The notes under the pieces were generated by a model. The model saw only the letters and a program-made list of their open reading frames with translations. It was not told the DNA's origin and made no database searches. A stretch of 64,000 nt of DNA from the NCBI RefSeq assembly GCF_030651835.1, contig NZ_JAUSBX010000125.1, positions 1 to 64,000 of the forward strand, in the 5' to 3' direction. Shown here in pieces: positions 1 to 8,879 of this stretch; the stretch's first letter is position 1; every line of letters begins with the position of its first letter. The position numbers were made by a program, and so were the translations under genes. The stretch is from Methylicorpusculum sp. (GTDB taxonomy: Bacteria > Pseudomonadota > Gammaproteobacteria > Methylococcales > Methylomonadaceae).

Positions 1-24
1 TTTCGACCCCTTGTTGGGTCGAAA
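1..24. repeat. Perfect 9-bp hairpin at the window edge
   Basis: TTTCGACCC (1-9) and GGGTCGAAA (16-24) are perfect inverted repeats around a 6-nt loop. They lie inside the open minus-strand frame. The element may be part of a larger repeat cut by the window edge. Confidence 0.4.
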
Positions 25-528
25 CGAGGCGACGCGGACGAATCGGGGCCGCCGGAGGCATCAGTGGTCGCGTATTTTTTTGCTGCTTGATTGGGCTGGG
101 ATGCCCAAAACAAGCTTTCGCAAAAATAGCGACTCCCCGACTCATAGTCTTTCTTCTGGGCTTCGTTGGCTTTTTTCTGAAATTTGACTTCTTCTGATGT
201 GGAACCGATTTTTGAATGGCTGGCAATGGCATTTAAAAAATGAGGTTCTGGTTTCAAGTGATAATACGCTTCCACTTCATACAAATCGGTTACTTTGGTC
301 ATTTGCTTTTTGTACAAATGCTGCAACCTTTTTACTTGTGTGCTGATCGACTCTATTTTATCGGCAATATAAGTAATTTGATCTATTGCTTCAAGTGTTT
401 GAAGTTAGCGGTCGATAAGTTCGCCAGCCAATTCCATCTGCCGATACGCTGATGAGATTGTCGTCAATTCAGGGGTGTTCGAGGATGGCTCTGAAGTGTT
501 CTTTGATTAATCTATTAGAGGCGGGCAT
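1..528 (-). pseudogene. Disrupted reading frame of unknown function, running off the left edge
   Basis: This minus-strand coding-like frame is open from an ATG at 528. It hits TGA just after a run of four C at 472-475. Shifting by one base there continues the frame (HP|ELTT junction) through residues reading YRQMELAGELIDR to a TAA at 405-407. The same frame then resumes (LQTLEAIDQITYIADKIES) and stays open to position 1. An intact alternative would start at ATG 302 and give at least 100 residues, starting MTKVTDLYEVEAYYHLKPEP. The predicted protein is hydrophilic and Lys/Glu/Gln-rich with helical character. I do not recognise the family. Two disruptions suggest decay, but a short gene starting at 302 cannot be excluded. 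Confidence 0.4.
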
Positions 529-547
529 GGATAAATAAAGCCCGCCT
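519..547 (-). terminator. Hairpin downstream of ilvD
   Basis: AGGCGGGC (519-526) pairs perfectly with GCCCGCCT (540-547) around a 13-nt loop, 45 nt beyond the ilvD stop. No clear T-run follows on the minus strand, so intrinsic termination is only moderately supported. The left arm overlaps the possible ATG (528) of the disrupted frame. Confidence 0.4.
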
Positions 548-591
548 GTTAAGGTTGATAAATCTAAGTCTTGGTGTGTTTTCAGGGAGGC

Positions 592-2289
592 TTAGTCAAA
601 TTTGTCAGTGACGGCTCCCTTGCTGGCAGAGCTGACCGAATTGGCATACTTGGCCAGAACGCCGCGCGTATATCTTGGTGCGGGTTGTTGCCATTTTTCC
701 AGGCGACGGGCTATTTCATGTTCATTGATGTGCAAGGTCAGTTGTTTGGTATCAGCATCAATAGTAATTTGATCTCCATTTTGAACAACAGCCAGAACAC
801 CGCCCACATAAGCTTCCGGTGTGATGTGACCCACCACAAAACCGTGTGTGCCTCCAGAGAATCTTCCGTCCGTGATCAGCGCTATTTCTTTGCCCAGGCC
901 CTTGCCCATGACAGCGGAAGTAGGGGAGAGCATTTCGCGCATGCCGGGGCCGCCCTTGGGGCCTTCGTAACGGATCACTATCACGTCGCCTTTGACGATG
1001 TCACCGTTTAATATACTTTGCAAGGCGAGTTCCTCGGCGTCAAATACCTTCGCCGTGCCGGTAAAAACCAAACCTTCCTTGCCGGTGATTTTGGCGACGG
1101 CGCCTTCTGTGGCGAGATTGCCGTAAAGAATGCTCAAATGGCTGTCTTTTTTGATGGGGTTATCCAGTGAGCGGATCATATCCTGATGTTCAGGGTAGGG
1201 TTTGACCTCAGCCAGATTTTCCGCGAGTGTTTTGCCGGTTACTGTCAGGCAGTCGCCGTGCAACAGTCCGTGATCTAGCAATGTCTTCATGAGGGGTTGT
1301 ATGCCACCTATCTCCACCAATTCCGCCATTTGATACTTGCCGCTGGGTTTTAAATCGGCCAGCATAGGCACTCGTTTACCAATACGGCTGAAATCATCCA
1401 GGGTCAGATCAACGCCGGTTGTGTTGGCCATCGCCAGCAAATGCAAAACAGCATTGGTAGATCCACCCAAAGCAATAACGACGGTGATTGCATTTTCAAA
1501 TGCAGCTTTGGTCATGATGTCGCGGGGTTTGATGTCTTTTTTCAGTAATTCCAGCACGGCAGCACCGGCTTTTTCACAATCCAGTCGTTTATCTTCGGAA
1601 ATCGCCACTTGAGCGGAACTGTTAGGCAGGGACATCCCCATGGCTTCGATTGCCGAAGCCATGGTATTAGCGGTATACATGCCACCACATGAACCGGGTC
1701 CTGGAATGGCTTTGGCCTCGATAGCGGCCAGTTCTTCATCGTCGATTTTATTATTTGCGCGTGCGCCAACGGCTTCAAAAACGGAAACGACATCCAGTTT
1801 TTGATCTTTGTGGCAGCCGGGGAGTATGGTGCCGCCATAAACGAATATGGCAGGACGATTCAATCGGGATAAAGCGATCATGCAGCCCGGCATGTTTTTA
1901 TCGCAACCACCGATAGCGACAACACCGTCAAATCCTTGGCAACCTACGACCGTTTCAATTGAGTCGGCGATCACTTCCCGCGATACCAGCGAGTACTTCA
2001 TGCCTTCAGTACCCATGGAGATGCCGTCAGATATGGTGATCGTGTTAAATATTACGGCTTTGCCGTTGGCATTGTCGACCCCAAGGGCAGCAGCATCCGC
2101 GAGCTTATTGATGTGCATGTTGCAAGGGGTTACCATGCTCCAGGTCGAGGCAATGCCGATTTGCGGTTTTTTGAAATCTTCATTTTTGAAGCCAACGGCA
2201 TGAAGCATGGCGCGACTGGGCGCTCTTTCCATGCCATCCACAACAAGTGATGAAAAGTGACGGGTATTTTTTTCCTCTGAGTTTGCCAT
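592..2289 (-). CDS. ilvD: Dihydroxy-acid dehydratase
   Basis: Catalyses dehydration of 2,3-dihydroxy-isovalerate and 2,3-dihydroxy-3-methylvalerate to the 2-keto acids, the third common step of valine and isoleucine synthesis, in the cytoplasm. The 565 residues match the shorter IlvD class (E. coli IlvD has about 616). Iron-sulfur and metal-site signatures are visible: TPCNMH near residue 55, [10 protein letters not shown] near 127-136 and [14 protein letters not shown] near 197-210, which supplies three well-spaced cysteines of the kind that hold a [2Fe-2S] cluster. The C-terminal ILV/EDD swivelling domain contains DGRFSGG. The ATG at 2289 gives the expected N-terminus. It stands apart from other ilv genes, and the SH3-domain gene follows upstream on the same strand. 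Confidence 0.97.
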   Translation of the reverse strand: MANSEEKNTRHFSSLVVDGMERAPSRAMLHAVGFKNEDFKKPQIGIASTWSMVTPCNMHINKLADAAALGVDNANGKAVIFNTITISDGISMGTEGMKYSLVSREVIADSIETVVGCQGFDGVVAIGGCDKNMPGCMIALSRLNRPAIFVYGGTILPGCHKDQKLDVVSVFEAVGARANNKIDDEELAAIEAKAIPGPGSCGGMYTANTMASAIEAMGMSLPNSSAQVAISEDKRLDCEKAGAAVLELLKKDIKPRDIMTKAAFENAITVVIALGGSTNAVLHLLAMANTTGVDLTLDDFSRIGKRVPMLADLKPSGKYQMAELVEIGGIQPLMKTLLDHGLLHGDCLTVTGKTLAENLAEVKPYPEHQDMIRSLDNPIKKDSHLSILYGNLATEGAVAKITGKEGLVFTGTAKVFDAEELALQSILNGDIVKGDVIVIRYEGPKGGPGMREMLSPTSAVMGKGLGKEIALITDGRFSGGTHGFVVGHITPEAYVGGVLAVVQNGDQITIDADTKQLTLHINEHEIARRLEKWQQPAPRYTRGVLAKYANSVSSASKGAVTDKFD

Positions 2290-2370
2290 TTAACTGTTTC
2301 CTGAATTCTTGTTTAACTTACGGTGCGGCACAATGATTGTGCGAGGGCAATGTGAAGGTCGTGCAGTATT

Positions 2371-3036
2371 TTAGAAAGTGTCCCAGCCTCCGCTGCTTCT
2401 GCGGCGCCAGCCTAATTTAGGCAGAATAAAACCTAACAGCACGCCTGCCAGAGATAAAGCACCCCCATAAATAAACCAGTCCTGATTGGAATTATCGATC
2501 AAGGCCTGGTTTTCGCGTTTTAATTTTTGCAATTCCCGTTCAGCGCCTACAACACGCTCTGGTAAGCGGTCTCGCTCAGTTTTAATTTCTATTGCATTGG
2601 CTGCCGTCATTTTAAGTTCGGCCAATTCTCGGTTTAGACTGTCTCTTTCTAAGACGATGGAATGTCCCAGCGAGTCGATTTTGGACGTGTCTCCTTTTAA
2701 TGCCGCTAATTCAGCTTTTATGCTGTCGTTTTCTTTTTGAAAAGCTTCAATCTTTTTGTTGGCATCTTGTAATAATACGGCGCTAGGTGGCGTTTGTAAT
2801 AAGTGACGTGTTAAAAAATAACCCTCTACACCGTTCAACGTGCGAACCAATGAATAACCGGTACTCCTTTCTTCTATCAATGTTAAAGGCGTACCGGACT
2901 TGATCATCTTGACTATTTTGCTACGATCATTTTCCGCCTTTCTTAAAGTGAGTTCCAGATCATCGGTGACATAAACAGTTTTGGCTTCAACGGTTATTGA
3001 GGTCAGGAAGATCAGAAAACCGAGTATTTTTTTCAC
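2371..3036 (-). CDS. SH3-domain, coiled-coil, membrane-anchored protein (YgiM/TIGR04211 type)
   Basis: A 221-residue envelope protein. It has a signal peptide (about 1-18), one bacterial SH3 domain (about 20-85, with the ending GVEGYFLTRHLL), a long coiled coil (about 90-180, rich in Lys/Glu/Leu) and a single C-terminal transmembrane helix (about 188-206) followed by a basic RRR tail. This order matches the SH3-and-anchor family that includes E. coli YgiM. The molecular role is not established. The SH3 domain probably sits in the periplasm and could contact peptidoglycan. It lies 44 nt downstream of argF on the same strand and may be read through from it. Confidence 0.8.
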   Translation of the reverse strand: MKKILGFLIFLTSITVEAKTVYVTDDLELTLRKAENDRSKIVKMIKSGTPLTLIEERSTGYSLVRTLNGVEGYFLTRHLLQTPPSAVLLQDANKKIEAFQKENDSIKAELAALKGDTSKIDSLGHSIVLERDSLNRELAELKMTAANAIEIKTERDRLPERVVGAERELQKLKRENQALIDNSNQDWFIYGGALSLAGVLLGFILPKLGWRRRSSGGWDTF

Positions 3037-3080
3037 GAGTATCCTTTATGGTTCGATTCTTATTGGTTGTAATTTTAGCT

Positions 3081-3983
3081 TTAATTGCCGCTCATGAGCA
3101 ATTCTAGCAGTGCTTTTTGGGCGTGCAGACGGTTTTCTGCTTCATCGAAAATTACGCTGTTGGGGCCGTCAATCACTTCTTCAGCAACTTCTTCGCCGCG
3201 GTGAGCGGGTAGGCAGTGCATGAATAATGCCTCTTTTTTTGCTGCGTCCATGACTGATTGGCTCACCTGATAATCTTTGAAAGCCAGCGCTCTTTGTTTT
3301 TGTTCTTCTTCCTGACCCATACTGGCCCAAACGTCAGTAACCACGAGGTCACAACCTTCGGCGGCTTGTTGGGCAGTGTCAAAAAAGTTAATGGAGGCGG
3401 ATGCACTATTAACAAAACATGAATCCGGTTTATAGCCTTCCGGGCAGGCCAGGTGGAGTTTAAAATTCAATATCGATGCGGCTTCAATGTAAGAGTGGCA
3501 CATATTGTTGCCGTCACCGATCCAGGCGACGGTTTTACCTTCTATGTCCCCTCGGTGTTCAAAAAACGTTTGCATGTCGGCCAGTAACTGGCAAGGGTGC
3601 ATCAGGTCGGTTAGGCCGTTTATGACCGGGACGCGGGAGTGTTCCGCAAAAGTGGTAACGGTTTCATGTTTGTTGGTTCTCATCATAATGCCGTCAACCA
3701 TGCTCGATATGACTTTGGCGCTGTCACGAAGAGGCTCGCCCCGGCCCAGTTGAGTATCTCTGGGGGATAAAAACAATGCGTTGCCGCCAAGCTGGATCAT
3801 GCCTGTTTCAAATGAAATACGGGTGCGTGTGGATGACTTTTCAAAGATCATCGCTAACACTTTTCCTTTCAACGGCTGAAAGTCGGGGTTTCTGGTGTTC
3901 TTGAGTTCGATAGCCCGGTTGAGCAGCTGGCGGAGTTCTGAACTTGTCAGATCGTGCAAAGAGATAAAGTGTCTGAGTTTCAT
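3081..3983 (-). CDS. argF: Ornithine carbamoyltransferase
   Basis: Transfers the carbamoyl group from carbamoyl phosphate to ornithine to make citrulline in arginine biosynthesis. It has 300 residues, within the family range. The carbamoyl-phosphate loop SSTRTR is at 50-55, the HPCQLLAD motif lies near 129, and the ornithine-site [10 protein letters not shown] lies near 256. Only three bases separate it from the upstream argD stop, so argD-argF is surely one transcript. No ARG box could be assigned confidently upstream of argD. Confidence 0.97.
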   Translation of the reverse strand: MKLRHFISLHDLTSSELRQLLNRAIELKNTRNPDFQPLKGKVLAMIFEKSSTRTRISFETGMIQLGGNALFLSPRDTQLGRGEPLRDSAKVISSMVDGIMMRTNKHETVTTFAEHSRVPVINGLTDLMHPCQLLADMQTFFEHRGDIEGKTVAWIGDGNNMCHSYIEAASILNFKLHLACPEGYKPDSCFVNSASASINFFDTAQQAAEGCDLVVTDVWASMGQEEEQKQRALAFKDYQVSQSVMDAAKKEALFMHCLPAHRGEEVAEEVIDGPNSVIFDEAENRLHAQKALLELLMSGN

Positions 3984-3986
3984 AGG

Positions 3987-5165
3987 TTACTGCTGCGCTG
4001 TAAAGTCTTGAATAACAGTGGATAAGGTGTCCACCAAAAGGTTTATTTGCTCATCATCCATAATTAAAGGAGGAAGGAGGCGGATGGTATTTTCTTGAGT
4101 CACATTGATCAGAAGGCCTTGAGCAAGCGCCAAGCTAACCAAAGCCCCGCAAGGTTGTTTTAATTCGACTCCGATCATCATGCCTTTATGGCGGATCTCG
4201 TGGACATGAGGGGAGTCGGCCAGTTGTCTGGCTAAACCTTGGGAAATCGCGGTTCCCTTGTTTTTGGCCTGATCAATCAGATCTGTTTCGTCCAACGTGT
4301 CAAGCACTGCCAAAGCAGCACTGCAAGCCAGCGGGTTGCCGCCAAAAGTTGAACCGTGTGTGCCGGCGGTGAGGATTTTGGCGGCCTGTCCTTTAGCCAT
4401 GCAGGCGCCTATCGGGACGCCATTGCCCAGCGCTTTTGCCAGCGTGCAGACGTCAGGGCTTATAGTGTTATGCTGATGCGCCAAAAATAAGCCCGTTCTG
4501 CCTACGCCGGTTTGAACCTCATCCAGCATCATCAAAATATTATATTGGTCGCAAAGAAATCTGACGCCGTTAAGAAAGTCAGGCGCAGGGATATTAACTC
4601 CGCCTTCGCCTTGTATCGGTTCAACTAAAACGGCAACAATGTTGTCGTTGGCTAGTATAGCTTGTTCAATGGCGTCCAGATCGTTGTAAGGCACCCGGAT
4701 AAAGCCTTCAACTAATGGTGCAAAACCTTGTTGTATTTTTGCATTGCCTGTCGCGCTTAGTGTTGCCAGTGTCCGGCCATGAAAGCTTTTTTCCATAACG
4801 ATGATCGCAGGACGCTCTATGCCGCGATCGAATCCATAGCGTCTGGCCAGTTTTATCGCCGCTTCGTTGGCTTCCGCGCCGGAATTGCAGAAAAAGACAT
4901 TATCCATACCGCTTTTTGCACAAAGGCGATTGGCCAGCGTCTCCTGTAGTTCAATCCCATATAAATTAGACGTGTGAATGAGTCTGGCACTTTGGTCGCA
5001 AAGCGCTTTATGGACGGCAGGGTGCGCGTGTCCCAGGTTGCAAACGGCTATACCGGAAAGCGCATCCAGGTAACGGTTATTGTCCTTATCCCAAAGCCAG
5101 GCCCCTTGACCCCTATCCAGTGTTATTGGTAAGCGACCGTAGGTAGGCATGATATGACTGGTCAT
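3987..5165 (-). CDS. argD: Acetylornithine aminotransferase
   Basis: PLP-dependent class III aminotransferase that converts N-acetylglutamate semialdehyde to N-acetylornithine. In gammaproteobacteria the enzyme often also serves as succinyl-diaminopimelate aminotransferase for lysine. It has 392 residues. Fold-type I marks are present: NSGAEANEAA (94-103), the PLP-contacting Asp215 in LDEVQTGVGRTG, and Schiff-base Lys244 in TLAKALGNG. It is the first gene of an argD-argF unit, diverging from grxD across a 160-bp AT-rich gap that must hold both promoters. Assignment as ArgD rather than another class III aminotransferase rests on length, motif context and the adjacent argF. Confidence 0.94.
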   Translation of the reverse strand: MTSHIMPTYGRLPITLDRGQGAWLWDKDNNRYLDALSGIAVCNLGHAHPAVHKALCDQSARLIHTSNLYGIELQETLANRLCAKSGMDNVFFCNSGAEANEAAIKLARRYGFDRGIERPAIIVMEKSFHGRTLATLSATGNAKIQQGFAPLVEGFIRVPYNDLDAIEQAILANDNIVAVLVEPIQGEGGVNIPAPDFLNGVRFLCDQYNILMMLDEVQTGVGRTGLFLAHQHNTISPDVCTLAKALGNGVPIGACMAKGQAAKILTAGTHGSTFGGNPLACSAALAVLDTLDETDLIDQAKNKGTAISQGLARQLADSPHVHEIRHKGMMIGVELKQPCGALVSLALAQGLLINVTQENTIRLLPPLIMDDEQINLLVDTLSTVIQDFTAQQ

Positions 5166-5331
5166 TGTTTAAAGCCTGCTAACCTTAGGGCAATAAGTTG
5201 CCCTATGAAAAAACCTTAAATTATAATTTTCACGATATGACTAAGCAAGAATTAGATAAGTAAATTAGGCTTTTTTAAAAAATCTATTCTTGATAAAATC
5301 GCTGGGTTATTAATATTAAAGGGTGATAGTG

Positions 5332-5655
5332 ATGGAAGTTATAGAAAGAATAAAAGATCAACTTGAGAAAAATTCGGTTGTCTTGTACATGAAGGGTACT
5401 CCTGATTTTCCTCAATGCGGATTTTCAGGCCAATCAGTTCAGGTGTTGAATGCATGTAAGGCCAAGTTTGCCTATGTCAATATCTTTGAAGATCCTGAGT
5501 TGAGGGAGGCATTAAAGTCCTATTCTAACTGGCCGACTTATCCTCAGTTGTATATAAAAGGTGAGTTGGTAGGTGGATGCGACATCATCATCGACTTGTA
5601 TACAAAAGGCGAATTGCTAAAAATGCTGGCTGAAGCTGATGCGGTCGCTGCTTAA
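5332..5655 (+). CDS. grxD: Monothiol glutaredoxin (CGFS type)
   Basis: A 107-residue monothiol glutaredoxin of the Grx4 type. These carry or transfer [2Fe-2S] clusters, often with BolA, rather than acting as general disulfide reductases. The CGFS active site is at residues 29-32, preceded by KGTPDFPQ, and the glutathione-binding TYP and GG(C)D motifs follow. The ATG at 5332 is chosen over an in-frame GTG nine bases upstream because it gives the standard N-terminus (MEVIERIKDQ) and has a purine-rich AAAGGGTGA upstream. Cys at the GGCDI position is common in this family. It is monocistronic, with a terminator at 5725. Confidence 0.95.
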   Translation: MEVIERIKDQLEKNSVVLYMKGTPDFPQCGFSGQSVQVLNACKAKFAYVNIFEDPELREALKSYSNWPTYPQLYIKGELVGGCDIIIDLYTKGELLKMLAEADAVAA

Positions 5656-5697
5656 AGGTTGTTGACTTCAACTCATATGGTGCTGGTTTAATGTGCG

Positions 5698-5719
5698 GTG
5701 ACGAGCTTCGGCTTGTCAC
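5698..5719 (+). other. UUCG-loop hairpin after grxD
   Basis: GTGACGAGC (5698-5706) pairs with GCTTGTCAC (5711-5719), with one G-U pair, around the very stable UUCG tetraloop. It sits just before the T-tailed hairpin at 5725. It probably stabilises the grxD mRNA 3' end or helps termination. Confidence 0.55.
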
Positions 5720-5724
5720 TGCTT

Positions 5725-5748
5725 AAATTAGCCAGGCTAATTTTTCTT
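5725..5748 (+). terminator. Rho-independent terminator of grxD
   Basis: AAATTAG (5725-5731) and CTAATTT (5737-5743) form a stem around CCAGG and run into TTCTT. It lies between the convergent genes grxD and rnt and is better oriented for grxD. Confidence 0.6.
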
Positions 5749-5767
5749 ATCAATGTCCTCAATCATA

Positions 5768-6439
5768 TCAATTCGATGACTCAATAACTTCGTTGTTTGC
5801 AGGAACTTGTTGATTCATTTGATCCAGTCTTTCCAGATAGTCTAAGCGATTGAAAACCTGACAAAACAATTCGGCAGTTTTTTCTGCATCGTAGAGTGCC
5901 GCGTGCGCTTTCTCATTTTCCCAGCCAAGCCCTGCAGTTTGAGCTATCTTTGCTAACACCGTCTGCTTGTAAAACATACCTCCCAGCGTTGCCGTATCAA
6001 AAGTACTAAAAGGATGAAAAGGGCTGCGTTTGTATTGGGTGCGTGAAATGGCCGCATTCAAAAAACTCAGGTCAAATGCCGGGTTGTGGCCGACTAGAAT
6101 TGCGCGAGTGCAGTTGTTTCGTTTGACTGCTTTTTTAATCGGTTTAAACAGTTTTTCCAAAGCATCTTTTTCTTCAATTGCCATACGAAACGGATGGTAA
6201 GGGTCTATGCCATTGAATTTGAGTGCTGATTCATCGAATTCTGCATTTTTGAACGGGGCTACATTGGCGCAATGGCGTTCAGTAACTTCCATCCGGCCTT
6301 GATCATCCAATTCGACGATAACGGCGGCCAGTTCAAGGAGTGCATGTTTTTTGGGGTTGAAACCGGCCGTTTCTATGTCAACTATGACCGGAAGGTAGCC
6401 TCTGAATCGCTTATCAAACGGTAATCGAGTGGTTTCCAT
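5768..6439 (-). CDS. rnt: Ribonuclease T
   Basis: DEDDh-family 3'-5' exoribonuclease that trims tRNA and other small stable RNA 3' ends, including CCA turnover. It has 223 residues. ExoI carries the first acidic pair Asp21 and Glu23 (VDIETAGFNP). ExoII is GHNPAFDLSFL, and ExoIII is the HAALYDAEKTA segment with the catalytic His and Asp. The FNGIDPYHPFR stretch is characteristic of RNase T. It diverges from mlaA, so the 139-bp gap 6440-6578 should contain both promoters. Confidence 0.95.
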   Translation of the reverse strand: METTRLPFDKRFRGYLPVIVDIETAGFNPKKHALLELAAVIVELDDQGRMEVTERHCANVAPFKNAEFDESALKFNGIDPYHPFRMAIEEKDALEKLFKPIKKAVKRNNCTRAILVGHNPAFDLSFLNAAISRTQYKRSPFHPFSTFDTATLGGMFYKQTVLAKIAQTAGLGWENEKAHAALYDAEKTAELFCQVFNRLDYLERLDQMNQQVPANNEVIESSN

Positions 6440-6578
6440 GAAGATTATAAAAATGCGTTGAAGTACGGGGTAAAAGCAGATGCATAAGGATGTAAATGCT
6501 CGAAGAGGCTTTGTCTTTATGTTATGTTACGCGAAAAATACAAGATAAAAAATATTTTAGGGAGGCATAGAGGGCAAA

Positions 6579-7340
6579 ATGAATAAAAGAAAAATTACAT
6601 CAGGACTGCTGAGTCTTGTAATAATTTCGACAGCTGCAGGTTGTTCGTCGATTCGAACCAGCAATGATCCCAGGGATCCTATGGAAAACTGGAATAGGAA
6701 GGTTCAGACATTTAACGATAATGTCGATAAATATTTTATGAAGCCCGTTGGCCAAGGTTATCAATGGGTCATGCCCTCATTTGCCGATCAGGCAGTAACC
6801 AATTTTTTTAGTAACATTAATGATATTGGTGTAACGATCAACGATTTAATGCAATTAAAAGTGGCTCAGTCCGGATCTGACGGAGCCCGTTTTATCGTCA
6901 ATTCAGTGGCGGGAATTGGTGGATTGATTGACGTGGCAACGATGATCGATTTACCCAAGCATGATGAAGACTTTGATCAGACTTTGGGTGTGTGGGGGGT
7001 GCCAACCGGACCTTATATGGTTATTCCTCTGTTCGGTTCCAGTACGCCTAGAGGCATAAGCGGCGCAGCGGGTGATGCCGCTATGAATCCGATCAGTTAT
7101 TTAGATAGTGGAATTATTACTTCCGGGTTATTCGGTCTCAATGCTATAGACAAACGCGCAGATAATTTGACGACAGAAAAAATTGCTTCGGAGGCCGCTG
7201 TCGACCGTTACGAGTTTTTCAAGAATGCTTATCTACAGCGTCGCAAATATTTAGTCTACGATGGAAATTTGCCTGAAGACGAATACGATTTGGAATTTGA
7301 TGCTGATGATGAGAACGGCGCTCCTCTTCATCCCTATTAA
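6579..7340 (+). CDS. mlaA: Phospholipid-transport outer-membrane lipoprotein MlaA (VacJ)
   Basis: Outer-membrane component of the Mla pathway, which removes mislocalised phospholipid from the outer leaflet. A 253-residue prolipoprotein: its signal peptide ends in the lipobox TAAGC, giving a lipidated Cys at residue 22. The family signature follows (DPMENWNRKVQTFND, then GGLIDVATM, the FDQTLGVWGVPTGPY segment and YLVYDGN near the end). The acidic C-terminal tail after residue 230 is usual. The partner genes mlaBCDEF are not in this window, so it is a stand-alone gene. It has a good GGAGG ribosome-binding site 15 nt before the ATG. Confidence 0.95.
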   Translation: MNKRKITSGLLSLVIISTAAGCSSIRTSNDPRDPMENWNRKVQTFNDNVDKYFMKPVGQGYQWVMPSFADQAVTNFFSNINDIGVTINDLMQLKVAQSGSDGARFIVNSVAGIGGLIDVATMIDLPKHDEDFDQTLGVWGVPTGPYMVIPLFGSSTPRGISGAAGDAAMNPISYLDSGIITSGLFGLNAIDKRADNLTTEKIASEAAVDRYEFFKNAYLQRRKYLVYDGNLPEDEYDLEFDADDENGAPLHPY

Positions 7341-7355
7341 GCGATAAAAAATAAA

Positions 7356-7395
7356 GGCTCTCCTACCCTGTTTTATGGGGGAGAGCCATTTTTTT
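7356..7395. terminator. Bidirectional terminator between mlaA and pyrC
   Basis: GGCTCTCC (7356-7363) pairs with GGAGAGCC (7380-7387), with T-rich tails on both strands (ATTTTTTTA after it on the plus strand, TTTATTTTTTAT on the minus). It serves two convergent genes. Confidence 0.85.
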
Positions 7396-8428
7396 ACTCT
7401 TCAATCGACCAATTGATGATTTCTCCGGCTCTAAGAGGCGTAATCGATAATTCATCGCTGCCAAAAGCCAAGGGCGGGCGCCACTCAGTTTTTACCAAGG
7501 TTAACGTGTCAGAGTTTCTGGGCAGGCGATAAAAATCAGGTCCAAAGAAACTGGCAAAACCCTCTAATTTATCCAATGCCCCTGCTTGCTCGAATGCCTC
7601 GGCATAAAGTTCAATGCCGGCATGTGCGCTATAACAACCGGCACAACCACATGCGTTTTCTTTGAGATGGGTCAGATGCGGAGCACTGTCGGTGCCCAGG
7701 AAAAATTTTGGATTACCGCTAGTCGCCGCCTTGACCAATGCTAAGCGATGATCTTCGCGCTTTAGAATGGGCAGGCAGTAATAATGGGGCCTGATACCCC
7801 CTGCCAGCAGAGCATTGCGATTGTAGAGCAAATGCTGCGGCGTGATGGTTGATGCCACAAAAGCGGATGATGCGGTGACAAAGTCTACGGAATCTTGGGT
7901 TGTTGCGTGTTCTAAAACGATGCGCAGTTCCGGAAATTGGTGGACAATGTCTATCAGTGTGCGCTCTATAAAAAGCCGTTCTCTATCAAATATGTCGGTA
8001 TCGCTGTCAGTGACTTCTCCGTGAATCAGCAAAGGCATATCCACATCTTGGAGCGCTTCAAACAAGGGGTAAATAGATTTTACTTGGGAAACGCCCGCAT
8101 CGGAATTTGTTGTGGCGCCCGCAGGATAAAGCTTAAATCCATGAACAATGCCGGATTCTGCGGCGGCTTTAATATCTTCTTGAGTTGTGGCTGCAGTTAA
8201 GTACAGTGTCATCAACGGAGTAAAGTCAGCGTTTTCGGGGAGCGCGTCTAAAATTTCCTGGCGGTAACTGATGGCTTGTGCAACAGACGTAACCGGAGGT
8301 TTCAGGTTGGGCATGACGATGGCTCTTGCAAACCGTTGAGCGGTATGGGGGACTACGGTTTTTAAGATAGCCCCGTTTCTTAAATGCACATGCCAGTCAT
8401 CCGGACGGGTTATAGTCAATCGTTTCAT
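7394..8428 (-). CDS. pyrC: Dihydroorotase (class II)
   Basis: Zinc enzyme of pyrimidine synthesis that interconverts N-carbamoyl-aspartate and dihydroorotate. The 344 residues match E. coli PyrC. All metal ligands are visible: His13 and His15 in DWHVHLRNG, carboxylated Lys99 in HGFKLYPAG, His136 in LLIHGE, His174 in LEHATT, and Asp247 in GTDSAPH, which is also the catalytic base. TNSD near 107-110 is the substrate-loop region. Its promoter should lie in the gap 8429-8526, shared with the divergent fmdB-aspS unit. Confidence 0.97.
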   Translation of the reverse strand: MKRLTITRPDDWHVHLRNGAILKTVVPHTAQRFARAIVMPNLKPPVTSVAQAISYRQEILDALPENADFTPLMTLYLTAATTQEDIKAAAESGIVHGFKLYPAGATTNSDAGVSQVKSIYPLFEALQDVDMPLLIHGEVTDSDTDIFDRERLFIERTLIDIVHQFPELRIVLEHATTQDSVDFVTASSAFVASTITPQHLLYNRNALLAGGIRPHYYCLPILKREDHRLALVKAATSGNPKFFLGTDSAPHLTHLKENACGCAGCYSAHAGIELYAEAFEQAGALDKLEGFASFFGPDFYRLPRNSDTLTLVKTEWRPPLAFGSDELSITPLRAGEIINWSIEE

Positions 8429-8526
8429 AAGCGGTTTGGTCTATTGTAAAACTTGCATTCTAGCGCATGGAACTTGAAAAAATAAAATTGACCCTCATAA
8501 ATAAGTTTATTTTCGGAGATTAAAAG

Positions 8527-8811
8527 ATGCCCATTTACGAATATCAATGCCAATCCTGCGGTCATGAATACGAAGCCCTGCAAAAGCTTAATTCACAGCC
8601 GTTAATAGATTGTCCGGCGTGCAACAAACCTCAGTTAATGAAAAAAATCTCAGCTGCAGGGTTCAGGCTTAAAGGTGGCGGCTGGTATGAAACCGACTTT
8701 AAGAGCGGCGCCAAAAAAAATGTCGCAGGTGACTCAGCGCCCAGTACTTCGGATTCAAAAAAACCGGCCGCATCTCCGGGCGTAGGCAGCTGCAGTAAGA
8801 CCAGCAGTTGA
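8527..8811 (+). CDS. FmdB-family zinc-ribbon regulatory protein
   Basis: A 94-residue protein with an N-terminal FmdB/CxxC zinc ribbon: MPIYEYQCQSCGHEYEAL starts it, and a second CPAC pair lies about 25 residues later. A Gly-Gly-Trp-Tyr segment and a low-complexity Ser/Ala/Pro/Lys tail follow, ending in a Cys-containing CSKTSS. It is the usual gene directly before aspS in gamma- and betaproteobacteria. Its exact function is unknown. The spacing of 68 nt to aspS suggests co-transcription. A strong GGAG precedes the ATG. Confidence 0.88.
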   Translation: MPIYEYQCQSCGHEYEALQKLNSQPLIDCPACNKPQLMKKISAAGFRLKGGGWYETDFKSGAKKNVAGDSAPSTSDSKKPAASPGVGSCSKTSS

Positions 8812-8879
8812 CCTTGGCTTGCACTGATGCATCTTAGCCAGTAATATCGGCTCTTTTTGGACAAATACGAGAACAATCT

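Noticed and set aside
571-1011. 146-codon plus-strand open frame over the ilvD 3' end
   Set aside because: The opposite strand encodes the conserved IlvD C-terminal domain, so this is a shadow.
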